The notes under the pieces: generated by a model
The model's input: the letters and a program-made list of their open reading frames with translations, nothing else
Database searches by the model: none
Told to the model about the DNA's origin: nothing
Program-made: the position numbers and the translations under genes
Origin: CALSMU01 sp965230225
GTDB taxonomy: Bacteria > Bacteroidota > Bacteroidia > Flavobacteriales_D > Parvicellaceae
Length of the DNA: 64,000 nucleotides
NCBI GenBank assembly: GCA_965230225.1
Contig: CBDDKM010000007.1
Coordinates: 115,782 to 179,781 of the forward strand
Direction: 5' to 3'
In this document: one piece after another, positions 44,443-54,317 of the stretch
Numbering within the stretch: position 1 is the stretch's first letter
How the letters are laid out: the number at the start of each line of letters is the position of its first letter

Positions 44443-45537
44443 TTACATGTATTTCTTAATGTTGGCAATTTGGGCAATTCTTTCTTCTGCCATTCTGTTT
44501 GCCGCCAAATAAGTTGGAATACCTTCTTCTCTAGATCTGTTAATAATATCTATGGTAGTGTTGTAAATATTCTCTGCCATGGTCATAATTCGTTTGCTAT
44601 CAATGTTACAAACTTCGCCATAACAGTTCATTACTCCACCAGCATTGATTAAGAAATCCGGTGCATAAATAATTCCCATACCTCTTACCTGCTCACCTTG
44701 AACTTCTTCGTTAGCCAACTGGTTATTTGCAGCACCAGCAATGATAGAACACTTCAATCTTTTTAAAGTATCTTCATTAACGGTTGCTCCTAATGCACAT
44801 GGTGCATAAATATCCATATCGATGTCGTAGATTTCGTCTACTCCAACCACTTTAGCTCCATAAGTATCAGCTACACGCTTTAATGATGCTTCGTGGATAT
44901 CGGTAACCGAAACTTCAGCACCTTCTTTTGTTAAATGCTCTACTAAGTATTCTCCTACATGTCCTACTCCTTGCACAGCAATTTTCTTTCCTGCCAACGA
45001 ATCGTTTCCAAACTGAACTTTAGCTGCAGCTTTCATTCCCATGTAAACACCATAAGCAGTTACAGGAGATGGATCTCCACTCTTACCAGGCAATCCTGCT
45101 ACGTGGTTGGTTTCCATGTTTACCCATGTCATATCCTGTGGAGAAATCCCTACATCTTCAGCAGTAATGTACTTACCACCAAGACTGTTCACAAATTTCC
45201 CAAATCTTCTGAATAAAGCTTCGGATTTATCTTTTCTGGAATCCCCAATAATTACCGCTTTACCTCCACCAAGATTTAGTCCTGAAATAGCATTTTTATA
45301 AGTCATCCCTCTCGATAACCTCAACACATCGTTTAATGCTTCAACTTCGGATGTGTAGTTCCACATTCTCGTCCCTCCTAAAGCAGGTCCACAAACGGTA
45401 TTATGAACAGCAATAATTGCCTTTAATCCTACTTCTTTATCCTGGCAAAATAACACTTGTTCGTGTTCCATTTTTTGCATTTGCGCCAGAACTCCTAAAT
45501 CTGATGCCTGAACATCTGAAATATCTTTAACTTCCAT
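44443..45537 (-). CDS. Leucine (Leu/Phe/Val) dehydrogenase
   Basis: The 364-residue enzyme has the dimerisation and substrate domain (HNTVCGPALGGTRMW, MTYKNAISGLNLGGGKAVII with the two catalytic lysines near residues 81 and 93) and a Rossmann domain (VQGVGHVGEYLVEHL, APCALGATVNEDT, AGAANNQLA). It interconverts branched-chain amino acids and 2-oxo acids with NAD. A TATTTTTG promoter element lies upstream on the - strand at 45605-45612. Confidence 0.93.
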   Translation of the reverse strand: MEVKDISDVQASDLGVLAQMQKMEHEQVLFCQDKEVGLKAIIAVHNTVCGPALGGTRMWNYTSEVEALNDVLRLSRGMTYKNAISGLNLGGGKAVIIGDSRKDKSEALFRRFGKFVNSLGGKYITAEDVGISPQDMTWVNMETNHVAGLPGKSGDPSPVTAYGVYMGMKAAAKVQFGNDSLAGKKIAVQGVGHVGEYLVEHLTKEGAEVSVTDIHEASLKRVADTYGAKVVGVDEIYDIDMDIYAPCALGATVNEDTLKRLKCSIIAGAANNQLANEEVQGEQVRGMGIIYAPDFLINAGGVMNCYGEVCNIDSKRIMTMAENIYNTTIDIINRSREEGIPTYLAANRMAEERIAQIANIKKYM

Positions 45538-45723
45538 ACGACATTAATTTGGTTTGAATAACTACTTTTGTCTCCCTCTCAAAGGTCGAATTGTTATCGG
45601 ACTGCAAAAATAGCATAATCCAGTCAATTTGATAGAGAGTTTGGAACAAAAAGTTTAACGGCAAATTAATTCGCATTATCGGTTTGTTTTACACACAAAG
45701 AATCAAACCTTTAGAAACATTGA

Positions 45724-47550
45724 ATGAAATCACTTTCCTACTTAAATAAATACTTGTACAAATACAGGTGGCGACTATTACTAGGGGTTTTCTTCATTGT
45801 ATTCTCCAATTTGTTTAACGTTTTAATGCCCGGAATTGTGAATTTGGCAGTAGATAATATTGAGCACTATGCCAACAGTTCCTCTCCCTCTGCAATTGCT
45901 CATTCTTTCGAAACCATAACAGGTAAACAGGAGTCAGGGGCACCATCAGATTTAAGATCAATTATCATTACCCTTGGTTTGGTGGCTACAGGAATGTATT
46001 TGTTATTTGCCCTACTCAAGGGACTATTCTTGTTTTTTACCAGGCAAACGGTAATCGTTATGTCCAGACTAATTGAGTACGACCTTAAGAACGAAATTTA
46101 TGATAAGTACCAGGCTTTAAGCATGTCTTTCTATAAACGAAATAACACTGGCGACCTGATGAACAGAATTAGTGAAGATGTTGGAAAAGTAAGAATGTAC
46201 CTGGGCCCTGCCATCATGTACACCATCAATTTGGTGGTGTTGTTCATCATGGTAATTACCTCCATGATTCAAATCAATGCGGAGCTTACTTTGTATGTGC
46301 TTACTCCTCTCCCTATTATGTCTTTTCTGGTGTACAAAATTAGTGGAGTCATCAACAAAAAAAGTGAAGCTACTCAGCGCCAACAATCTAGATTATCCAC
46401 CTTTGTTCAAGAGGCTTTTTCCGGAATACGAGTATTGAAAGCCTACAACAGAGAAAAATACTTTGAAGACAATTTTGAAGAAGAGACTGTTCTTTATCAA
46501 AAAGCTTCATTGAGTTTGGTGAAGGTAAATGCTACGTTTATGCCCATCATTGTAATGTTAATTGGGTTGAGTACCATTATTACCATTTACATTGGAGGGT
46601 TAAAGTCCATTAGCGGAAGCATCGATATGGGAGACATTGTTCAGTTTGTGATCTATGTAAACATGCTTACCTGGCCGTTTGTTTCTGTTGGTTGGGTTAC
46701 ATCCTTAGTGCAAAGAGCTGCTGCTTCGCAAGAGAGAATTAACGAATTTCTGGAACAGGAAAGCGACATTCAAATGATTGATTCTCCAAAGGAATTCAAG
46801 AGCGGAGACATTGAATTTGACCATGTTACCTTCATTTACCCTGAAAGTGGAATCAAAGCGCTTGACGATGTTTCTTTTACCATTGAACAAGGAAAAACAC
46901 TAGCCATTACAGGTAAAACAGGATCGGGAAAATCTACCATTGCCAATTTGTTGTGCCGCCTGTATGATGTAAACGATGGTAAAATCACCTTTGCAAATGA
47001 TAACATCACCGACCTTGACGTTAATGAATTGCGCTATAAAATAGGCTATGCTCCGCAAGAAGTGTTTTTGTTTTCCGATACCATTACCAATAATATTGCC
47101 TTTGGCGACAAACAAGAAACCACTCCTTTCGAGTTGGTGGAACAAGCAGCTAAAGAGGCCGATATTTATGATAACATCCTTGGGTTCGAAGAAGGGTTTA
47201 ACACTAAAGTTGGAGAAAGAGGAATAACTCTTTCCGGAGGGCAAAAACAACGTATTTCCATTGCCAGAGCTATCATTAAACGACCTGAAATTTTAATTTT
47301 TGATGATTGCCTCTCGGCAGTTGACACAAAAACTGAGGAAGCCATTTTAGGAAACCTCAGAAGAATAATGAAAAACAGAACCTCTGTTCTAATTAGTCAT
47401 AGGATTTCCACGCTAAAAGATGCCGATCACATATTGGTCTTAGAAGACGGTCGAATCATCGAACAGGGAAATCACGAAGAATTACTGCAATTAAAAGGAA
47501 GTTATTTTGAAACCTACCAAAAGCAACTTCTCGAAGAAAAATTGGATTGA
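45724..47550 (+). CDS. ABC exporter half-transporter (membrane domain plus ATPase)
   Basis: Six membrane helices fill residues 1-320 and the nucleotide-binding domain follows: Walker A GKTGSGKST near 398, Q-loop APQEVFLFS, signature LSGGQKQR near 503, Walker B ILIFDDCLSAVD near 525 and H-loop LISHRIST. The residue after the Walker B aspartate is Asp instead of the catalytic Glu, as in the degenerate half of heterodimeric exporters such as MdlA. No second half-transporter is adjacent. The substrate is unknown. Confidence 0.93.
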   Translation: MKSLSYLNKYLYKYRWRLLLGVFFIVFSNLFNVLMPGIVNLAVDNIEHYANSSSPSAIAHSFETITGKQESGAPSDLRSIIITLGLVATGMYLLFALLKGLFLFFTRQTVIVMSRLIEYDLKNEIYDKYQALSMSFYKRNNTGDLMNRISEDVGKVRMYLGPAIMYTINLVVLFIMVITSMIQINAELTLYVLTPLPIMSFLVYKISGVINKKSEATQRQQSRLSTFVQEAFSGIRVLKAYNREKYFEDNFEEETVLYQKASLSLVKVNATFMPIIVMLIGLSTIITIYIGGLKSISGSIDMGDIVQFVIYVNMLTWPFVSVGWVTSLVQRAAASQERINEFLEQESDIQMIDSPKEFKSGDIEFDHVTFIYPESGIKALDDVSFTIEQGKTLAITGKTGSGKSTIANLLCRLYDVNDGKITFANDNITDLDVNELRYKIGYAPQEVFLFSDTITNNIAFGDKQETTPFELVEQAAKEADIYDNILGFEEGFNTKVGERGITLSGGQKQRISIARAIIKRPEILIFDDCLSAVDTKTEEAILGNLRRIMKNRTSVLISHRISTLKDADHILVLEDGRIIEQGNHEELLQLKGSYFETYQKQLLEEKLD

Positions 47551-47654
47551 TTCGTCATTTAAACGCTCATTTCTAAGCAAAAAGAAGCCTCATTTTTTTG
47601 ATCTTACGCAAATAATTTTAAATTTGTTAGGACAATATTGTAATTCAAAGCACG

Positions 47655-48020
47655 ATGGAAGAAGGAAAAGGACAAGATAACTACAGAGATGAGATTTACT
47701 CAAAATCTGTAAGAGCGGGAAAAAGGACTTATTTTTTTGATGTAAAGGCGACGAGAGGAAATGACCTGTATTTAACGGTTACTGAGAGCAAAAAAAGATT
47801 CAATCCTGATGGTAAATTCTACTTTGAAAAACACAAATTATTCCTTTACAAAGAGGATTTTGAGAAGTTTCATGATGGCTTAAAAGACGCTATCGCTAAA
47901 ATTGAAGAATTAAAAGCTTCGGGAGAATTCCCAACGTTAACCTACGATGAACCGTCAAATAACTCATCTAGTTCGGACGGACAGTACAACGACGTTAGCT
48001 TTGATGATTTAGGAGATTAA
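47655..48020 (+). CDS. PUR family DNA/RNA-binding protein (DUF3276)
   Basis: The 121-residue protein has the PUR fold pattern: SKSVRAGKRTYFFDVKATRG, DLYLTVTESKKRF and FEKHKLFLYKEDFEKFHDGL, followed by an acidic, Ser-rich tail. Members bind single-stranded nucleic acid. A strong terminator follows. Confidence 0.9.
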   Translation: MEEGKGQDNYRDEIYSKSVRAGKRTYFFDVKATRGNDLYLTVTESKKRFNPDGKFYFEKHKLFLYKEDFEKFHDGLKDAIAKIEELKASGEFPTLTYDEPSNNSSSSDGQYNDVSFDDLGD

Positions 48021-48045
48021 ACACCTTTAACACTAAATAAACAAG

Positions 48046-48076
48046 AGCTCTGACAGAAACGTCAGAGCTTTTTTTA
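48046..48076 (+). terminator. Terminator of the PUR protein gene
   Basis: A perfect 9-bp stem AGCTCTGAC/GTCAGAGCT with a six-base loop is followed by a run of seven T. Confidence 0.85.
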
Positions 48077-48077
48077 T

Positions 48078-49490
48078 TCATTTAAACGATAGCTCTCTTC
48101 TTTTATGATAAATCAATACAATGATGGTTAGTAAAGGAAACACCCAAACTAATCTATTTTGAAATCTGGGGTGCACCATTGAAAGGTTAGCACATACCGC
48201 TGAACTTATCAGCGCATAACCAAACGCCAGTTTAATTACCCATCTTAGAACTTCAGGAACATGGCAAAGTAATAGAGCTAACATTAGAATTATATAGCTG
48301 AGGTAAATTACCCCTTTTTCAATTTGATTAAACAAGGTTAAGTCCCAGCCTAAACTTCGTTGCTTCGAATTCTTATAACTCTTCACTTCATTAGGGTATC
48401 GCCAGTTAATCTGACCATCTGGTGCGTATCCATGTACAACGGGCGCATCTAAAGTGGTATGGAAAGTAAAAAACTGATCGATAGTATAACTGATTCCGCT
48501 GTAACATAATGTTCCCCAGTATTTTTTATCCAGAAGGATGTTTCGAATCACCTCATTGTATTCCTCAGTATTCTCTACCCAGCCTCCAGTTTTATACAAT
48601 GGACTATCTGAGTTCCATAAAAAATCCCATCTTAACTCATCCTTATACTGACATAACCCTATTTCATTTCCAGTGCAATTCTCTTCCAAAAATTCGTCCA
48701 TCACTCCTATTTCGATTAAATGATTTACCATAAACACATGGCCACCTTTTGACCACTTAAAACCTCCATCTAAACAATAGTTTACACCAGGGATGAACAA
48801 AAGACTCCCTAAATAAATGGCAACTACCAAATTGACTCTAGTTATCGGCAATAAAATAGCTTTGTTTCTAACTCTCTTTATTACAATTGAAAAAAGTATT
48901 AGTGCCAATAGCAAAAACAGAATTGGTATGTTAGATAAATGCGTACCAATGCTATAGAACAGCAATGCACTTACACTGACTAAATGGAATTTACTCAGAT
49001 TCTGATTTATCAATAAATTAATCAAGCTTAATAAGGTTATCGCTGAAAAAACATCGGCTATCAAAATACTCACGTTAAAAGAAATACCGGTTGTTAAGGT
49101 TAATGTAGTTAGAACGGTTAGGAAAATAACATCCAACTTCCTTCTAAAAAAGATACTTAGGGTTAGGTAAATCAAATAACTCAATATAAAGCCCTGAACT
49201 AAAACAACCAACCACAGGCTTTCTGACAAACTAATGTGCCTTAAAAAGAGCCCGTAAAAGATTGATCTATCGTAAGGCACTATATTGGTATATCCTGATG
49301 AAATGTAAGTCCCAGTATCTGAATATACCAGGGGGTAGCCATTAAGAATGGCAGTTGAGCACAACATCAATGCTCCAAGAAATATTACCACCAAATTTAA
49401 TTTTTTGGGATCTTTTTGATGTTTGGTTTTTAGGCATATCGTACTTGCCTCTCGAACGTTCTCCGTTCGAAAATTAGATAAGAGTTTCAT
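48078..49490 (-). CDS. Polytopic membrane protein, possibly GT-C-like, function unknown
   Basis: The 470-residue protein has about ten to eleven membrane segments and one large soluble loop at about residues 240-385 rich in Trp, Tyr and Cys (DGGFKWSKGGHVF, GWVENTEEYNEV). The early loop GYPLVYSDTGTYISSGYTN, with an acidic pair after the first helix, recalls GT-C glycosyltransferases, but this is only a resemblance. It has a long basic cytoplasmic N-terminus. It is grouped with a secreted glycoside hydrolase gene on the same strand. Confidence 0.7.
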   Translation of the reverse strand: MKLLSNFRTENVREASTICLKTKHQKDPKKLNLVVIFLGALMLCSTAILNGYPLVYSDTGTYISSGYTNIVPYDRSIFYGLFLRHISLSESLWLVVLVQGFILSYLIYLTLSIFFRRKLDVIFLTVLTTLTLTTGISFNVSILIADVFSAITLLSLINLLINQNLSKFHLVSVSALLFYSIGTHLSNIPILFLLLALILFSIVIKRVRNKAILLPITRVNLVVAIYLGSLLFIPGVNYCLDGGFKWSKGGHVFMVNHLIEIGVMDEFLEENCTGNEIGLCQYKDELRWDFLWNSDSPLYKTGGWVENTEEYNEVIRNILLDKKYWGTLCYSGISYTIDQFFTFHTTLDAPVVHGYAPDGQINWRYPNEVKSYKNSKQRSLGWDLTLFNQIEKGVIYLSYIILMLALLLCHVPEVLRWVIKLAFGYALISSAVCANLSMVHPRFQNRLVWVFPLLTIIVLIYHKRRELSFK

Positions 49491-49769
49491 ATCAACACAG
49501 TTTTCACTCCGTTGACTCCAAGTAGTTGGCCATTACAATTGGGAATCAGGGATGGGTTCCTATTTTTTTGTTTCCTTCAAGTAGTTGTTGAAGGTGGTCA
49601 TTTTAATAACCTGAAAAATAATTAGTGGTTGTTTCACCTACCTCTAGCTCTCCTAATATTTATAGAGTTTTCACCTACAAAGACTGCTCTTCCCTTACTC
49701 AAAGAAACCTTTTACCAAATAAACCCTACCTAAGAATAAATCAGACAATTTGATGAAAAAAAATAAGAA

Positions 49770-52073
49770 TTAATCGCCAGAAGTTTCCAGTTTAGGTAAA
49801 TCCGTATTTCGATATCTGGAAAGAGTAAAAGCAACCATTCTGTCATTAAATTCTGGAAATTCTACCCGTTTTCTTGCACCACCATTACTAGAAATAGCAA
49901 CTGGAATAATATTATTAATGTTATAATAAACGAAATGGTAACTACCAAAACCACTCATTCCTCGGACCAATAGCCGATTACCAGAATTTCCATCCAATAA
50001 AGGTGAACGCTTTAAATATGCTTCCGGCCAATCGATGTGATCGTCGCATTTAAAGTTGTATTCATTTCCTTTAAAACAACTAAATTCTTTAGCCCAATGT
50101 TGATTATACTGGTTATCCTTACCACTATCTCGCATAGTATAATAGTTCCATGTTCTATTATGAATAATCCCAATTGCTTTGCTATCGTCTTCCGATTTTA
50201 AATAAGTTATATCTCCCTTTAGGTCCTGCCTTCTCAATCTCTTTAACACTTGCATTTCTGACATTCCCGAAGGAAAGTAAGGTTGAAAATTTTCCTTATC
50301 TAATGAATGCTTTTGCATGAAACTTTGAAGTAGGTTATACTTTGGAAAATAAGTGGAGTCATAGTGCCAAATGGCCATTCCTGCTATTCCTGTACATGCC
50401 ACTCCCCACGAATTATAAAATCCATCAAAACACTCTGGAGCACACTCCCTAAAAGCGCCTTCACCTATTTCGTTTAACAAGATAGGCTTACCAATGGTAG
50501 CGTAAGGTAATTTAGGGTCATTCAACTGCCCTAAGAAACTGGTATAATTCTTCGGCTCCACCTTAGGGTAAAAATGGTATCCGGCAATGTCTACAAACTC
50601 TAAGTTGTATGATCTGTCGTACTCCATAATTTGAACCTTCTCCCCTATTCCTGCTCCTGAATAACCATTGGCATAACTAACAGAAGTTAATTGATCTGCT
50701 TTTAGCTCCTGCTTAATGTAGGTAGTCATTACATTGTGCCAATTCTCTATCGCCTCCTGATGTTCTTTTTTGAAATAGGGGTTATACTCTTCGAATTTAA
50801 TTTTCTTACCAGATCCCCATGGATATTCCACCTCATACCCTGCCTGAATTCCAAACTGATTCATTTCGTTACCCATTTCAATGATAATCATGTTTGTGGA
50901 ATAACCATACCTGGCTACGAAATATCTGATCTTTTCTTTGAAATATTTTTGAGCACCTTCGTTAGTTAAAAACTCAACTGGTTCTTCCAACTTAAACTTA
51001 GTTTTGTAACCAATAACTTGCTGATTTTTTCCAAAAGCTTCGTGCTCGTTCCAGTCAAATCGAGTTCCCCAAAATGGTGATGGATTACCAAAATAAAACT
51101 GTTGATGCATTAAGGTGAAAGTGAATCGAATATCTAATTTCTTGCATTGTTCAAAGAACCGATCCATTTCCCAGGCTATGTTTAACCTATCGGTATAGTC
51201 CCCTACAGTTTCGTACTCAAAGTCCCAACTCCAGGGCACCATATTAGTTCTAATGTAATTAATCCCACCCCGAGCACATTCTTCAATTCGTTTTTCAAAA
51301 TTCTCATAAGCTCTGGGCAAACTTCTATCGATACAATAAACATCGGACATTACCGGTCTGGTACAATCATTAGAAGCTTTTGGTGAGTCATAACACACTT
51401 CCGAAAAGTCGGGCCAGGTTACATTTTGACCAACTGGAAAATAAGTTTCTCCTCCAAGAGTAAAATACCTTCCATTCTCACCTACCTCCACAAATCCTGG
51501 GTTATCAGAAGCTACTACCTCAAATTCGAAAGGACAGGCAATTACTTTATCGGTGGGTAATATAGCTTCTATGGTACATCTGTACTTTCCGGTATTTTTA
51601 AAAGATGCTCTGATTCTAAAATTAAACGATTTCCCGGGCATGTTGTAAGATTCCCCTTTTTCTATCCAAAAATCACTTTTAGGATTATTCCCAGTTACTA
51701 CCCTATCGTACTCTTGATAATAAAAACCATCTACTGTCTTTACCTCTTCCCAAGCTTTATCTGAATTTTGTTTTTCGAACTGTGCCTTCAATTGAATTTC
51801 CCAACTCAAATAGGGGTTTATACCATCCGAACTATTCTCTAAAATAAAAGCTTGAATAGCATCTCTGATTGGTTGAGGTAAAGACACCCCAACTTCCAAC
51901 TTTTCGAATTGCGGTACAACACCTGGCGTGGCAACAGGATCAAACCATGCCAGATTCACAGAACAAGTATCAACCTGAGGCAAAGGAACAGGATTATTCC
52001 TGGAGGTTACGGTTTGCCCATAACCCGATACAGTGCATATCCATAAAAATATGATACAATAAATCCCCCTCAT
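49770..52073 (-). CDS. Secreted glycoside hydrolase (DUF5060-like N-domain plus GH5-like barrel)
   Basis: The 767-residue protein has a signal peptide (MRGIYCIIFLWICTVSGYGQ), a beta-sandwich N-terminal region to about residue 185 and an (alpha/beta)8 barrel. Barrel motifs include YFPVGQNVTWPD, IEMGNEMNQFG (likely acid/base Glu near 398) and ILLNEIGEG (likely nucleophile Glu near 534), the two-Glu layout of clan A. A C-terminal beta domain follows; there is no type IX sorting domain. Six or more Cys in the barrel suggest disulfides. The polysaccharide target is unknown. Confidence 0.8.
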   Translation of the reverse strand: MRGIYCIIFLWICTVSGYGQTVTSRNNPVPLPQVDTCSVNLAWFDPVATPGVVPQFEKLEVGVSLPQPIRDAIQAFILENSSDGINPYLSWEIQLKAQFEKQNSDKAWEEVKTVDGFYYQEYDRVVTGNNPKSDFWIEKGESYNMPGKSFNFRIRASFKNTGKYRCTIEAILPTDKVIACPFEFEVVASDNPGFVEVGENGRYFTLGGETYFPVGQNVTWPDFSEVCYDSPKASNDCTRPVMSDVYCIDRSLPRAYENFEKRIEECARGGINYIRTNMVPWSWDFEYETVGDYTDRLNIAWEMDRFFEQCKKLDIRFTFTLMHQQFYFGNPSPFWGTRFDWNEHEAFGKNQQVIGYKTKFKLEEPVEFLTNEGAQKYFKEKIRYFVARYGYSTNMIIIEMGNEMNQFGIQAGYEVEYPWGSGKKIKFEEYNPYFKKEHQEAIENWHNVMTTYIKQELKADQLTSVSYANGYSGAGIGEKVQIMEYDRSYNLEFVDIAGYHFYPKVEPKNYTSFLGQLNDPKLPYATIGKPILLNEIGEGAFRECAPECFDGFYNSWGVACTGIAGMAIWHYDSTYFPKYNLLQSFMQKHSLDKENFQPYFPSGMSEMQVLKRLRRQDLKGDITYLKSEDDSKAIGIIHNRTWNYYTMRDSGKDNQYNQHWAKEFSCFKGNEYNFKCDDHIDWPEAYLKRSPLLDGNSGNRLLVRGMSGFGSYHFVYYNINNIIPVAISSNGGARKRVEFPEFNDRMVAFTLSRYRNTDLPKLETSGD

Positions 52074-52113
52074 AATATTGATTGATTAAGGTAGGAATTA
52101 TTTTGAAAAGGAA

Positions 52114-52521
52114 TTAAAGAGGTCCGAAAGTAATTTCGGTTAGTTCCCCATTTTCGAACCAGAAATCAATGTTAGAATCTTCGAAACCAATAAATGACAT
52201 TTCAGTTCCCTCATCAGAAAACTCCTCGTAATCTGCTGTTCCTAAATTCATTTTAGAAAGTTGGTCATCCACAGCATCATAGGCCTTACCAATTAGTTGA
52301 CTATCCTTAACAGTATAACCTTCTCCACTAACGGCAATCATGGTTAATTGATCTCCCTCATCAAAGGAAAGCGAATATTCATAATCATCGTAATGCCAGT
52401 GTTCTCCTCCCTCTTCAGTTGGCTCTTTCTCTGTTGGATCACCAATTAGATCATTCACTTCTTTTCTGGTTAACCCAAAAGTTAACTCGTTTATTCCTTT
52501 ACCAATTTCTATCGAATTCAT
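52114..52521 (-). CDS. Small acidic hypothetical protein
   Basis: The 135-residue product is strongly acidic, has no signal peptide and contains ELTFGLTRKEVNDLIGDPTE, a pattern like that of small-protein modules related to SmpA/BLIP. It ends in a beta-rich part (SNIDFWFENGELTEITFGP). The role is unknown. It lies upstream of the glycoside hydrolase gene on the same strand, 40 bases away. Confidence 0.65.
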   Translation of the reverse strand: MNSIEIGKGINELTFGLTRKEVNDLIGDPTEKEPTEEGGEHWHYDDYEYSLSFDEGDQLTMIAVSGEGYTVKDSQLIGKAYDAVDDQLSKMNLGTADYEEFSDEGTEMSFIGFEDSNIDFWFENGELTEITFGPL

Positions 52522-52812
52522 AACTAAAATATCTGAGGCAAAGGTAGGTACAAATTTCAGAAGAGTACAATTATTGAGTTAACACAAGTAAGTATAGTTA
52601 TCAACTTACATACAGACTCGAAAAACAACATCATAACCCGCTGACACACTGGTCATTAGATAGGTTTTTTCAAGGTGAATTTTCATTAAAAATGTTTATA
52701 ACCTAATCCTAACTCCCCCAATAAACAGAAATCTGTGTAAAACTGTGGAATGGCTCCTCCTGAAACTTGGGTAAGAGTCGCTATTTTTACAGTGCTGAAA
52801 TTGTATACTGAA

Positions 52813-53493
52813 ATGAAAGTAACCTATTACGGACATGCTTGCTTAAAAGTAGAAATTGGAGGAAAGAGTATTCTTTTTGATCCATTCATCACCCCAAATG
52901 AACTGGCAAGCGATATTGATGTAGATTCTATTGAGTGCGATTATATCTTAGTCTCTCATGGACATGAAGATCATGTTGCAGACGTGGAGTCGATTGCCAA
53001 ACGAACTGGCGCAACGGTAGTTTCTAACTACGAAATTGTTACCTGGTTTGGAGGTAAAGGCATTGAAAATGGTCACCCAATGAATCATGGAGGAACCTGG
53101 AACTTTGATTTTGGTTCTGTTAAGTATGTTAATGCTGTTCACAGCAGTACTTTACCAGATGGTTCTAATGGAGGTAATCCAGGAGGGTTTGTACTTTCAA
53201 GTAAAGAAGGAAGCTTTTATTATGCCGGAGACACTGCTTTACACATGGACATGAAGTTAATTCCAATGTTCCATACGCTAAGTTTTGCCATACTACCAAT
53301 TGGAGACAATTTTACGATGGGAATTGACGAGGCGATTAAGGCTGCTCAATTTGTGGATTGCAAAAAAATTGTTGCAATGCATTTTGACACTTTCGGATAC
53401 ATCAAAATTGACAAAGACGAGGCAAGGAAAAAATTTGCCAACGCAGGAATTGACTTGCACATACTAGAAATTGGAGAAACAAAAGACATTTAA
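52813..53493 (+). CDS. UPF0173 family metal-dependent hydrolase
   Basis: I start at the ATG at 52813 (MKVTYYGHACLKVEIGGK); the frame is open 63 bases further but that part is unlike the family. Metal ligands are in SHGHEDHVAD, NAVHSS, YAGDTALHMDM and MHFDTF, typical of the metallo-beta-lactamase fold. The substrate is unknown. Its stop lies 14 bases before parA, and the two probably share a transcript. Confidence 0.92.
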   Translation: MKVTYYGHACLKVEIGGKSILFDPFITPNELASDIDVDSIECDYILVSHGHEDHVADVESIAKRTGATVVSNYEIVTWFGGKGIENGHPMNHGGTWNFDFGSVKYVNAVHSSTLPDGSNGGNPGGFVLSSKEGSFYYAGDTALHMDMKLIPMFHTLSFAILPIGDNFTMGIDEAIKAAQFVDCKKIVAMHFDTFGYIKIDKDEARKKFANAGIDLHILEIGETKDI

Positions 53494-53507
53494 ACACAGA
53501 AACAACA

Positions 53508-54317
53508 ATGGGTAAAGTAATAACAATTGCCAATCAAAAAGGAGGAGTAGGAAAAACCACTACAGCAATTAACCTTGCTGCAAGTTTGGGAGTATTGGAG
53601 AAAAAAACGTTGATCATCGATGCTGATCCTCAGGCCAACTCCACTTCGGGAATAGGTTTTGACCCCAAAAATGTTCGTACAAGTGTTTATAATTGTTTGA
53701 TTAACAATGAAGATCCAGAACATTTAATTCTAGAAACCAATAGTCCTAACTTGTTCATTCTTCCAGCACACATCGATTTGGTTGGTGCTGAAATTGAAAT
53801 GATCAATTTTCCGAAAAGAGAATTCATCATGAAGAGTGCTATTGAGAAGGTTAAAGATCAATATGATTACATCATCATTGACTGTTCTCCTTCTTTGGGG
53901 CTTATTACGCTAAATGCATTAACTGCAGGAGATTCTGTAATTATTCCTGTTCAGTGTGAGTACTTTGCTTTAGAAGGTTTAGGAAAGCTTTTAAATACGA
54001 TTAAAATTGTACAATCAAGGTTAAATCCTGACTTAGATATTGAAGGGATTTTATTAACCATGTACGATACCAGATTAAGGTTAGCTAACCAGGTGGTGGA
54101 AGAAGTAAAAATGCACTTCCAGCAATTGGTTTTTGATACATTGATTCATAGAAACACTCGTTTAGGGGAAGCTCCGAGCCACGGAGAGTCAATAATTATG
54201 CACGATGCAAGTAGCAAAGGTGCTGTAAATTACTTAAATTTGGCTAGAGAGATTTTAACGAAGAACGAAGCTTCGGCATTAGCTAACAAGAATCAAGTAA
54301 CTACAGATGAGTACTAA
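53508..54317 (+). CDS. parA: Chromosome-partitioning ATPase ParA (Soj)
   Basis: The deviant Walker A KGGVGKTTTAINLAASLG is at the N-terminus, followed by IDADPQANSTSGIG, YIIIDCSPSLGLITLNAL and PVQCEYFALEGLG. The 269-residue size is that of chromosomal ParA. It moves ParB-bound origin DNA. It overlaps parB by 11 bases. Confidence 0.96.
   Translation: MGKVITIANQKGGVGKTTTAINLAASLGVLEKKTLIIDADPQANSTSGIGFDPKNVRTSVYNCLINNEDPEHLILETNSPNLFILPAHIDLVGAEIEMINFPKREFIMKSAIEKVKDQYDYIIIDCSPSLGLITLNALTAGDSVIIPVQCEYFALEGLGKLLNTIKIVQSRLNPDLDIEGILLTMYDTRLRLANQVVEEVKMHFQQLVFDTLIHRNTRLGEAPSHGESIIMHDASSKGAVNYLNLAREILTKNEASALANKNQVTTDEY

Noticed and set aside
49574..49594. CCTTCAA/TTGAAGG hairpin as a terminator of the glycoside hydrolase gene
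   Set aside because: It is not followed by a T run on either strand and lies 180 bases from the stop.
52560..52765. Possible DnaA boxes (TTATCAACT, TGTGTAAAA) upstream of the parAB operon, suggesting an origin
   Set aside because: Only one or two loose matches each with mismatches, no dnaA gene and no AT-rich unwinding repeat beside them.
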